The position numbers and the translations under genes are program-made. A stretch of DNA of 36,908 nt from an uncultured Thiotrichales bacterium (lineage in GTDB: Bacteria > Pseudomonadota > Gammaproteobacteria > CAIRSR01): contig CAIRSR010000207.1 of assembly GCA_903881315.1 (NCBI GenBank), positions 1 through 36,908 of the forward strand, written 5' to 3'. Of this stretch, positions 8,467 to 17,227 are shown in pieces (position 1 is the stretch's first letter; every line of letters starts with the position of its first letter). The notes beneath the pieces are model-generated. The model ran no database searches, was not told the origin of the DNA, and was given only the letters and a program-made list of their open reading frames with translations.

Positions 8467-9957
8467 ATGAGAACCATGCAGACAAAACTTTCAGAGTCCC
8501 AGATCGAACATCGCCTCCACAGTCTCGAGGCACATCTACAGCAGGAAAACCCGGTACTGCTCGAAGTGGTACAAAGCTTCCGAGCATTGGATAGTGTCGC
8601 TCGCAAAATGGGTTTCATGCACCACGAAGAATCCTATGCAGGTCATGTGCCGTGGTGGCCGATTGTTACTGTGCTTGGCACCTATTCCTCAGGGAAATCC
8701 ACATTCATCAACGACTACCTTGGTTATCGTTTACAGATGACCGGCAATCAGGCCGTCGATGACAAGTTTACCGTAATCTCTTATAGCGCTGAAGATGCTG
8801 TGCGCGTCTTGCCCGGTTTGGCGCTGGATGCTGACTTGCGCTTTCCTTTCTACAAGATAAGCCGCGAGATTGAATCTGTGGTTTCTGGTGAGGGGCGGCG
8901 CATCGATGCCTACCTTCAGCTCAAGACCTGTCCCTCGAAACAGGTGAAAGGCTTGATCCTTATCGATTCGCCTGGTTTTGATGCCGACGAGCAGCGTACC
9001 GCCGTGCTGCGTATCACCAAGCACATCATTGGTCTGTCTGATTTGGTGCTGGTGTTCTTCGATGCGCGTCACCCAGAAATGGGTACTATGCAAGATACTT
9101 TGCGCCATCTCGTCGAAAATACCATCCATCGCGCCGACTCCAATAAGTTTGTTTTTATCCTAAACCAAATCGACATGACCGCCCGAGAGGACAATGCCGA
9201 GGATGTGGTTGCTTCTTGGCAGCGAGCACTCGCCTCTAAAGGATTGACTGCCGGACGGTTTTATCGTACCTACAGTCGTAGTGCTTCGATTCCCATTGAA
9301 AACTCCAATGTGCGCGCGCGCTATGAGGCCAAGCGCGACTTGGAGATGGCTGAGATTGAGCGGCGGATGCATCAGGTGAGCATCGAGCGTTCATACCGTA
9401 TCGTGGGTGCCCTTGAGCGTGCGGTAGGGGACATGGAAGAAAAGGTTGTGCCGCGCTTGCAGGGGATGATCCGGAACTGGCGTAACACAGTGCTAACAAT
9501 AGAGGGTATCCTACTCGTCGCGGTTATTGCTGCAATACTCATGACTGGGATAACCATGGAAAAGGGAAGCGCCATTGCCCATACCGTTGTTGATACTTTG
9601 GGCGCGATTCCGCCCTTGTTGTGGGGAACGGTGGTGCTTCTGGTGCTACTATTGGGGTGGGTACATTTCCGCATTCGGCGTCTTGCTGCTTGGTGGGTAA
9701 GCGCCCGCACCCGTAAGGTGCTACAACACGAAGAATTTCTTGAGAACTATATGGCGGCCTTTGCTAAGAATACTCGTTTCTATCGCAGTATTTTCTTAAG
9801 TGGCCCAACGGGGTGGACATCTCGCACCAAGATGAAACTAAAGCAGATAATGGCTGGTGCGGGTGGTTATGTGCAAAAACTCAACGATGCTTATACTAAC
9901 CCATCTGGTCATGAGGAGGCAGTAGCCACCCCGCTGGAGATTAAGATAGAAGAATGA
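8467..9957 (+). CDS. Dynamin-like GTPase with C-terminal membrane hairpin
   Basis: A 496-aa large GTPase. The G1 P-loop is GTYSSGKST (residues 71-79), G3 is DSPG (167-170) and G4 is NQID (233-236). The GTPase domain is followed by a mainly helical, charged segment (about 285-340). Two hydrophobic helices at about 341-361 and 380-401 are separated by a short loop and form a membrane hairpin. A basic, helical tail ends the protein. This layout matches bacterial dynamin-like/EHD-like proteins, which bind and remodel membranes in a GTP-dependent way. ATG 8467 and ATG 8476 are both possible starts; neither has a strong ribosome binding site. It is followed by the VTT membrane protein gene. Specific cellular role unknown. 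Confidence 0.85.
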   Translation: MRTMQTKLSESQIEHRLHSLEAHLQQENPVLLEVVQSFRALDSVARKMGFMHHEESYAGHVPWWPIVTVLGTYSSGKSTFINDYLGYRLQMTGNQAVDDKFTVISYSAEDAVRVLPGLALDADLRFPFYKISREIESVVSGEGRRIDAYLQLKTCPSKQVKGLILIDSPGFDADEQRTAVLRITKHIIGLSDLVLVFFDARHPEMGTMQDTLRHLVENTIHRADSNKFVFILNQIDMTAREDNAEDVVASWQRALASKGLTAGRFYRTYSRSASIPIENSNVRARYEAKRDLEMAEIERRMHQVSIERSYRIVGALERAVGDMEEKVVPRLQGMIRNWRNTVLTIEGILLVAVIAAILMTGITMEKGSAIAHTVVDTLGAIPPLLWGTVVLLVLLLGWVHFRIRRLAAWWVSARTRKVLQHEEFLENYMAAFAKNTRFYRSIFLSGPTGWTSRTKMKLKQIMAGAGGYVQKLNDAYTNPSGHEEAVATPLEIKIEE

Positions 9958-10040
9958 GTGCGTCCGGTAGCCTGCTCCTGCTGGCAGAACGGGTGGGAGC
10001 AGGTCTTGGGTGTCTTAGGGTTGATTGAAGGTATTTGGTA

Positions 10041-10778
10041 ATGAGTGAACTTGGTGACGAGTCTAGTGAATTAGATGAATTAGAAGAGACAGGTAATTCA
10101 CCAACGGGAATCTTTAGGCGTGTAGTATTATTGCTTCTGCGTGGATTGGCGTTGATTGTTGTTCTTGGTCTGCTTGGGTGGGGTGTGCATCGATTAGGTA
10201 TCGATTCCTTGTTCGATACTGGCTGGATTGATCAACGGGTTCGGGGTCACGGTGTCGCCGGTGGCGTATTGTTTGTGTTGGTCGGTACTGCTTTTACCGC
10301 CATTGGAATGCCACGCCAGGTTCTGAGTTTTATGGCCGGTTATGCGTTTGGACTGATTATTGGTACAGAACTGGCGCTTATTGCAACGCTTGCTGGTGCC
10401 GCCATTGCCTTTCAGTATGCAAGGTTTATGGGGCGGGCGTTTGTTTTTAGGCATTTCTCGCGTTTTATCAAAAAGATTGACGATTTCATGATGGATCGGA
10501 CGCTGATCGTCACCATTATTTTGCGTCTTTCCCCGTTTACCAATAACCTAGCAACCAATCTGGCGGGTGGTATCTCTGGTGTACGTCGACTTCCCTTTTT
10601 TGCTGGATCGGCGATCGGTTATCTACCCCAAACCGTGATTTTTACGCTGCTTGGATCGGGTGTTAAGCTTGACCCGGCTCTTCGCACGAGCGTAAGTGTT
10701 GTGTTATTCGCGACAGCTACCTTGGCGGGTGCCTGGCTTTGGTATAGTTATCGGCGTACATTGTCCAATAAGGGGTAG
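10041..10778 (+). CDS. VTT-domain (TVP38/TMEM64, SNARE-associated) membrane protein
   Basis: A 245-aa inner-membrane protein. The first about 30 residues are very acidic (rich in Glu, Asp and Ser), followed by a membrane helix. The VTT core then includes FTAIGMPRQVLSFMAGYAFG, a G-rich re-entrant-type segment, IILRLSPFTNNLATNLAGG and further helices. The family includes DedA/TVP38 proteins and the eukaryotic scramblases VMP1 and TMEM41B; bacterial members influence lipid distribution and membrane potential. ATG 10041 is preferred over the upstream TTG because GAAGG sits nine bases upstream. It follows the dynamin-like gene by 83 bp on the same strand, so the two may be functionally linked in membrane dynamics (inference). 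Confidence 0.88.
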   Translation: MSELGDESSELDELEETGNSPTGIFRRVVLLLLRGLALIVVLGLLGWGVHRLGIDSLFDTGWIDQRVRGHGVAGGVLFVLVGTAFTAIGMPRQVLSFMAGYAFGLIIGTELALIATLAGAAIAFQYARFMGRAFVFRHFSRFIKKIDDFMMDRTLIVTIILRLSPFTNNLATNLAGGISGVRRLPFFAGSAIGYLPQTVIFTLLGSGVKLDPALRTSVSVVLFATATLAGAWLWYSYRRTLSNKG

Positions 10779-10920
10779 GATGTAATCGCGGATCCGGACT
10801 ACAGCATGATGAAAGCCGTCAACCTTGACACCAATTTTGTTAGGTTGGTAACGTGGTTGTTTCAATCTCGTCTTAGTCGAAATAGGATCCTTGAACAGTA
10901 CGTACTAAGAAGATTGTACT

Positions 10921-11442
10921 ATGACAATTGATGTTGTCTGTCTTGATTTCGAGGCATCTGGTCTAGCGCCGGCAAGCTATCCGATTGAGGTCGCGATCGT
11001 TGATGTGGTGACTTGCAAGGTGCAGTCTTGGCTGATTCGTCCGACGGATGTTTGGTTGCAACGTGGTGGCTGGATGCCTGAGGCTGAGGTAATCCATGGT
11101 CTATCGTTGCAGCGACTGATTACGGAAGGCGTACCCGTCGAGGCGGTCGCGCAGCAATTGACGAGTGCCCTCCGTGGTCGTCGTGTGCTCTCAGACCGTA
11201 AAGAGAGTGATAGCAAATGGTTGCGTGATCTTTACGCAGCGATCGGTCTGCCTACGCCACCGTTTTTATTGGAAGATTTCTATGCCTTTGCCAAACAGGT
11301 GGCATCTTTGGTCAACTGTCATGCGGATACCGCTTTTGCCAAAGCGGAGGCGGAGGCTTGGCTAAAGTTCCCGATTCCCCATCGAGCAGAACCAGATGCC
11401 AAGCGCAATGCGGAGATTCTACGAATCCTAAAAGGTGATTAG
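10921..11442 (+). CDS. DEDDh 3'-5' exonuclease, DnaQ/RNase T-like
   Basis: A 173-aa protein made of a single exonuclease domain. Exo I is seen as LDFEASG with Asp9 and Glu11. Exo II is probably Asp97 in SDSKWL. Exo III is His154 to Asp159 in HRAEPD, giving the full DEDDh metal-binding set. Such stand-alone domains degrade single-stranded DNA or RNA ends; the substrate cannot be told from sequence. It lacks the C-terminal polymerase-binding region of the replicative epsilon subunit, so it is not dnaQ itself. The upstream interval contains TTGACA (10825-10830) and an inverted repeat TCTTAGT/ACTAAGA (10871-10877, 10904-10910), which may be regulatory. Confidence 0.8.
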   Translation: MTIDVVCLDFEASGLAPASYPIEVAIVDVVTCKVQSWLIRPTDVWLQRGGWMPEAEVIHGLSLQRLITEGVPVEAVAQQLTSALRGRRVLSDRKESDSKWLRDLYAAIGLPTPPFLLEDFYAFAKQVASLVNCHADTAFAKAEAEAWLKFPIPHRAEPDAKRNAEILRILKGD

Positions 11443-11759
11443 GCCGTTTTCTGTTTGCCGGGTGTTGGGTGTGGGTTGGGGTTGCGCCCTTCTGCAATGT
11501 CGAAGACTCAAAGGAAGGGTTGGGTTGCTTGGTAGCGGCGGTGAGAGACGGCCTGGGAGTCTGTTCGTAGCGCCATTGGTGATGTGCCGTTGTGTCCCCT
11601 GGCTGGTTTTTGTTGACTATTCACCAAAAGCGCAGACGTTTCTGGCTGAGATCATGAAAAATGCTAACCCAGCGGATCCCAACGTGGGGGATTTAGGATA
11701 TTCTGCGCGACTCAGTGCCCCACATGTAGGCTCACACTTAGGCGTTTTCAAAGTCCCCT
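11443..11759. other. Interval without recognisable genes
   Basis: About 315 bp, rich in GGGTTG-type runs at its start. A frame running from 11435 to 11803 overlaps the next gene and shows no motif, so I do not call it. No RNA gene or terminator with a clear T run is visible. Confidence 0.35.
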
Positions 11760-12542
11760 ATGCCCCAAAGCGCAGCTACTGCCCAAACATTGTCCACACC
11801 TGAGATTTCCGTGGTTGTGCCCGTAAGAAATGAGCAGGACAACATCGTCCCATTGATCAACGAGATCCACGCTGCCCTAGAGGGGGTTACGGATTTTGAG
11901 GTTATCTATGTGGATGATGGCAGTGACGATGCAACCCAGTCGCGTCTGACGGAGGCCATGGTCAGCCGTCCGCGTCTGCGGGTGTTGCGTCACCGTTTCT
12001 GTTGTGGCCAAAGTACTTCCCTGGTTACCGGAATTCGAGCGGCGCGTGGGCGTTATGTTGCCACCCTAGACGGCGATGGTCAGAACGACCCCGCTGACAT
12101 ACCGGCACTGCTCAATGCGGCCCGCGCTGACCGGGGCTCGGGTGCGTTGCTGATGGCAGGTTGGCGGGCAGAGCGCCATGACACCCGGCTGCGTCGCTTT
12201 TCCTCATGGGTTGCCAATAGTGTGCGCGGTCACCTACTGAAGGATCATACCCCGGACACGGGGTGCGGGCTCAAACTGTTTCCAAGGGCTGCGTTTCTGG
12301 AATTACCCTATTTCGATCATATGCACCGTTTCCTGCCAGCGTTGTTTATGAGGGCCGGTGGGCGGGTGCAATCAATCCCAGTCAACCACCGACCGCGCAC
12401 TCGTGGTATCTCTAAGTATGGCCTGCATAACCGTCTGTGGGTGGGGATTGTCGATCTATTCGGTGTGCGATGGTTGCAGGCGCGAGCCAGGATACCGGAT
12501 ATAAAAGAGGTGGGTACCTCGATTGAGGAGGCATTACGCTGA
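11760..12542 (+). CDS. Family 2 glycosyltransferase (dolichyl/undecaprenyl-phosphate sugar synthase type)
   Basis: A 260-aa GT-A glycosyltransferase. The nucleotide-binding start is ISVVVPVRNEQDNI (residues 17-30), followed by VIYVDDGSDD, the metal-binding region TLDGDGQNDP and the acceptor-site segments DTGCGLKLF and RTRGISKYG. This resembles ArnC/DPM1-type enzymes that load a sugar onto a polyprenyl phosphate, but the usual C-terminal membrane helices of ArnC are absent, so it should be peripheral to the inner membrane. The ATG has no clear ribosome binding site; a slightly later start cannot be excluded. lptF follows 49 bp later on the same strand, which suggests envelope glycan or lipid work. 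Exact substrate unknown. Confidence 0.85.
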   Translation: MPQSAATAQTLSTPEISVVVPVRNEQDNIVPLINEIHAALEGVTDFEVIYVDDGSDDATQSRLTEAMVSRPRLRVLRHRFCCGQSTSLVTGIRAARGRYVATLDGDGQNDPADIPALLNAARADRGSGALLMAGWRAERHDTRLRRFSSWVANSVRGHLLKDHTPDTGCGLKLFPRAAFLELPYFDHMHRFLPALFMRAGGRVQSIPVNHRPRTRGISKYGLHNRLWVGIVDLFGVRWLQARARIPDIKEVGTSIEEALR

Positions 12543-12591
12543 TCGCTTGTATCGCGGATCTTGGTTTCATTCTGAAAGTACGCCATCGGCT

Positions 12592-13692
12592 ATGATTATC
12601 GATCGCTATATAGCGCGTGAGCTGACTTTTACGCTGCTTGCTGTTTTCGGTATCCTCATGGTGGTTTTGCTGAGCCATCAATCAGTCCGCTATTTGGCCG
12701 ATGCGGCGGCGGGAGAGATACCTGGGAATATGATCCTGATGCTGATCGGGCTTAAGGCGATCAGCTTTTCGGGATTGGTATTGCCGCTTGCGCTATTTTT
12801 GGCTGTGATTGCAAGCCTAGGGCGACTCTACCGAGACAGCGAGATGGTCGTGATGGCGGCATGCGGTGTTGGGTCGCTACGGGTTTTGGGCAGCGTTACC
12901 CGTACGGCGGTGATAGTGGGTGTGGTGCTTGCCCTGCTATCACTCTACCTCGACCCCTGGGCGGCTGAGCAACGATCACGGGTGATGGATAGGGCGCGTG
13001 CCAAACCAGAGATGTCGGATGTTACCTCTGGCCGTTTCCAGGAATCGGCGCAAGGTGGGGCTGTCTATTTTGTAGAACATCTGGCTCCTGGCGGTAACCT
13101 AGAGAATGTCTTTATCCAATACCATCACGCCGATGGAAACAGCGGGATCTTGGTGGCAGAGAGAGGGCGTCAAGAACCAGACCTTCAGACCAAAGATCGT
13201 TTCCTGGTTTTGTACGACGGACGTCGTTACGAAAATGTTATCGATAAACAGGAATATCGCATCACGAGCTACCAGCGCTACGGGATTCTCATCCCACTGC
13301 CGCATATTGCGACTGGAGAACGCAGGCGTGAGGCAGTTGCAAGTACAGAGCTGTTTTTCTCGACAGCGCCGGGTGATCGAGCGGAGCTTCAGTGGCGTTG
13401 GTCGCTGCCCTTATCCGCCGTGCTTTTTGCGGCCCTGGGTGTGCCGCTAAGTCATAGTACACCGAGAGAGGGGCGCTACGGGAGGTTATTTACCGGCATC
13501 TTGATCTATGTACTATTCAGTAACCTGTTAAGCGTTGCACGTAACTGGATGGATAGAGGGGTAACCCCCATTGAATTAGGCTTGTGGTGGGTTCATGGTC
13601 TGCTGCTGTTGCTGATTGTATCCATGATGATTGACGCGAATGGCTTGCGGGCCTTGCGAGAATGGTTCCGCAGGCCGAGAATGATCAGTTAA
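12592..13692 (+). CDS. lptF: LptF/LptG family permease of the LPS transport ABC complex (LptF-like)
   Basis: A 366-aa inner-membrane permease of the YjgP/YjgQ family. It begins with the signature MIIDRYIARELTFTLLAVFG, has three N-terminal membrane helices, a periplasmic beta-jellyroll region (about residues 115-265) and three C-terminal helices. The conserved WRWSLPLSAVLFAALGVPLS is near 276-295. With LptB and LptG it extracts lipopolysaccharide from the inner membrane. ATG 12592 is chosen over the upstream in-frame TTG because the family starts exactly there. Sequence and position favour LptF. The usual partner lptG does not follow; the next gene is a lyase. Confidence 0.9.
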   Translation: MIIDRYIARELTFTLLAVFGILMVVLLSHQSVRYLADAAAGEIPGNMILMLIGLKAISFSGLVLPLALFLAVIASLGRLYRDSEMVVMAACGVGSLRVLGSVTRTAVIVGVVLALLSLYLDPWAAEQRSRVMDRARAKPEMSDVTSGRFQESAQGGAVYFVEHLAPGGNLENVFIQYHHADGNSGILVAERGRQEPDLQTKDRFLVLYDGRRYENVIDKQEYRITSYQRYGILIPLPHIATGERRREAVASTELFFSTAPGDRAELQWRWSLPLSAVLFAALGVPLSHSTPREGRYGRLFTGILIYVLFSNLLSVARNWMDRGVTPIELGLWWVHGLLLLLIVSMMIDANGLRALREWFRRPRMIS

Positions 13693-13711
13693 ACTGACGA
13701 TTGACAGAAAA

Positions 13712-14692
13712 ATGCATCCTTCTACTGTTCTATTTTCCGGAGAAAAGCCCTTCCCGCTTCTACCAGCGGTGGATCACTATGCGGGTAGCGAAAAGCAGAT
13801 TAGCAAAGCGCTAGCACTCCAAGGTGAGATGGGGGCGGTATTTGATATTACCTGCGATTGTGAGGATGGTGCTCGGGCTGGCGCAGAGGCAGAACACGCG
13901 GCAATGTGTGCTGCCTTGATCAATTCCTCGGACAATCGGTTTGGCCGGGTGGCGGCGCGTATCCACGACATCACCCATCCACATTGGCGTACCGACCTCG
14001 AGATCTTGGTTGGTCAGGCCGGCAAACGACTTGCCTTCCTGACGTTACCAAAACCCCGTTCGTTGCATGACGTAATGACGCAGATTACCGAACTGCGTCG
14101 GCTAGAAGAGCGTTATGGAATAACTCGCGCCATTCCGGCGCATGTGCTCATCGAAACCCATGGCGCACTAAAGGATGTGTGGGCGATTGCCGCCTTGGTA
14201 GGGGTTGAATCGCTTGATTTTGGTATCATGGATTTCGTTAGCGCCCACCATGGCGCTATCCCGCGTGTCGCCATGAAGAGCCCTGCGCAATTCCAGCATC
14301 CTTTGGTTGTGCGCGCAAAGTGCGAGATCGCGGTGGCCGCTTTGGGGAACGGGGTGGTGCCCACGCACAATGTTTGTACAGAACTGAAAGATGCCGAGCA
14401 AGTGTCTACCGATGCAAGGCGCGCATGTCAGGAATTTGGTTTTTTGCGGATGTGGAGCATCCACCCAAACCAGATTCGCCCAATCTTGGAGGCGATGCGA
14501 CCGGATTTTACCTTGGTGGGCGAGGCCATTGCTATTCTGACTGCTGCGCAAGAACAAGGATGGGGGCCGATTAAGCACCAGGATCATCTCCACGACCGTG
14601 CGTCCTATCGGTACTACTGGCAACTGTTGCAACGCGCCCGATCCACGGGTATGACACTTCCAGCAAAGACAGTGGAGCGGTTCTTTGCGTAA
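13712..14692 (+). CDS. HpcH/HpaI aldolase / citrate lyase beta-like protein
   Basis: A 326-aa TIM-barrel enzyme of the CitE/HpcH group, which cleaves or forms C-C bonds of acyl-CoA or oxoacid substrates with Mg2+. The motif FDITCDCEDGARAG (residues 44-57) matches the DxEDAV region of CitE-like lyases. VLIETHGALKDVWAIA supplies the metal-binding glutamate, and LDFGIMDFVSAHHG and MWSIHPNQI are further barrel motifs typical of the family. It sits 19 bp after lptF and about 100 bp before murA, on the same strand. Malyl-CoA lyase, citramalyl-CoA lyase and uncharacterised activities are all possible; no pathway partner is next to it. Confidence 0.82.
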   Translation: MHPSTVLFSGEKPFPLLPAVDHYAGSEKQISKALALQGEMGAVFDITCDCEDGARAGAEAEHAAMCAALINSSDNRFGRVAARIHDITHPHWRTDLEILVGQAGKRLAFLTLPKPRSLHDVMTQITELRRLEERYGITRAIPAHVLIETHGALKDVWAIAALVGVESLDFGIMDFVSAHHGAIPRVAMKSPAQFQHPLVVRAKCEIAVAALGNGVVPTHNVCTELKDAEQVSTDARRACQEFGFLRMWSIHPNQIRPILEAMRPDFTLVGEAIAILTAAQEQGWGPIKHQDHLHDRASYRYYWQLLQRARSTGMTLPAKTVERFFA

Positions 14693-14739
14693 ATTTTACC
14701 ATCACGTTTTGGGTGTTCGTTACCTGGACGAGAGACTAA

Positions 14740-16074
<1,335 letters not shown>

Positions 16075-16116
16075 TCTTTAGTATTGTACTACGCTTTGGT
16101 AGAGGACATTGAACCA

Positions 16117-17142
16117 ATGAGCAAGACCTTTGATGTGGCTGTTGTTGGTGCTACGGGTGCCGTGGGCGAGGCGATGATTTCGATCCTAGAGGAGAGAAAC
16201 TTTCCGGTCGGTCGGCTTTACCCGCTAGCTAGCGATCGATCGGCTGGGAGTACTGTCTCTTTTCGTGGGACAGCGGTGCGCGTCCTTAATGTAACGCAAC
16301 ACGATTTTTCCAAGACACCCATTGGGCTCTTCTCGGCTGGTGGTTCTGTCTCCGCTGAGTATGCCCCAAAAGCGGCAGCAGCGGGATGCGTTGTCATTGA
16401 CAATACTGCGCACTTTCGCTACGAGTCGGATATCCCACTGGTGGTGCCGGAAGTCAATCCGCACGCTATCGCTGACTACCGCAATCGTGGCATTATCGCC
16501 AATCCGAACTGTTCTACCATTCAGATGGTGGTGGCGCTAAAACCGATCTACGACGCTGTTGGCATTGAACGCATTAATGTTGCCACCTATCAGGCGGTTT
16601 CGGGCACAGGTAAGCCTGCCATAGAAGAGTTGCATCGTCAGATCACCGACCTGCTCAACTTCAAGTCGGTGACGGCGGAGGTTTATCCTAAGCAGATTGC
16701 TTTTAATGTACTGCCGCATATTGACATCTTCCTGGACAACGGCTACACCAAAGAAGAGATGAAGATGGTCTGGGAGACCCAGAAGATTATGTGCGATGAA
16801 AACATTCTCGTGAACCCAACCACCGTGCGAGTACCCGTTTTTTACGGTCATGCGGAGGCGGTTCATATCGAGACCCGCACCAAGATCACGGCAGAAATGG
16901 CGCGGGAGCTACTTGCTAAAGCACCCGGGGTGGTGGTTGTAGACGAGCGGATACCTGGCGGTTATCCAACGCCGATCGAGGCTGCGGGACAGGATCCGGT
17001 GTACGTTGGTCGCATCCGTGAGGATATCTCCCATCCTCGTGGTCTTAACCTGTGGGTTGTATCCGACAACGTACGCAAGGGAGCTGCACTGAATAGTGTG
17101 CAAATTGCTGAGATTTTGATTAAAGAGTACCTCAGCGGATAG
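16117..17142 (+). CDS. asd: Aspartate-semialdehyde dehydrogenase
   Basis: A 341-aa NADPH-dependent enzyme that reduces beta-aspartyl phosphate to aspartate semialdehyde, feeding lysine/diaminopimelate, threonine and methionine. The N-terminal Rossmann motif VAVVGATGAVGEAM is at residues 7-20. Catalytic Cys132 is in NPNCSTIQ, Gln159 in YQAVSGTG and His245 in GHAEAV. ATG 16117 has AGAGGA ten bases upstream, which is better than the earlier TTG. It lies just after murA, and fimV and truA follow, reproducing the asd-fimV-truA order of pseudomonads and related gammaproteobacteria. Diaminopimelate from this branch supplies peptidoglycan, like murA. Confidence 0.96.
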   Translation: MSKTFDVAVVGATGAVGEAMISILEERNFPVGRLYPLASDRSAGSTVSFRGTAVRVLNVTQHDFSKTPIGLFSAGGSVSAEYAPKAAAAGCVVIDNTAHFRYESDIPLVVPEVNPHAIADYRNRGIIANPNCSTIQMVVALKPIYDAVGIERINVATYQAVSGTGKPAIEELHRQITDLLNFKSVTAEVYPKQIAFNVLPHIDIFLDNGYTKEEMKMVWETQKIMCDENILVNPTTVRVPVFYGHAEAVHIETRTKITAEMARELLAKAPGVVVVDERIPGGYPTPIEAAGQDPVYVGRIREDISHPRGLNLWVVSDNVRKGAALNSVQIAEILIKEYLSG

Positions 17143-17211
17143 TGGTTGCGTTCCTAATGCAGTCACAACCCTTCCTCAACATCACCTGTCTGGCTTGGCC
17201 TATGGTCGGAC

Positions 17212-17220
17212 GGGGGGGGG
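17212..17220 (+). repeat. G9 homopolymer in the fimV ribosome binding site
   Basis: Nine consecutive G residues run directly into AGAATAT before the fimV ATG at 17228. The 3' end of the run provides the GGGGAG-like Shine-Dalgarno sequence. A mononucleotide run of this length is a candidate slippage site. Confidence 0.7.
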
Positions 17221-17227
17221 AGAATAT

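Noticed and set aside
10825-10854. TTGACA with TAACGT as a promoter for the exonuclease gene
   Set aside because: The -35 is perfect but the best -10 match is poor and at 18-bp spacing; mentioned only within the gene entry.
11435-11803. 122-codon frame between the exonuclease and the GT2 gene
   Set aside because: It overlaps both neighbours, has no recognisable motif and no ribosome binding site.
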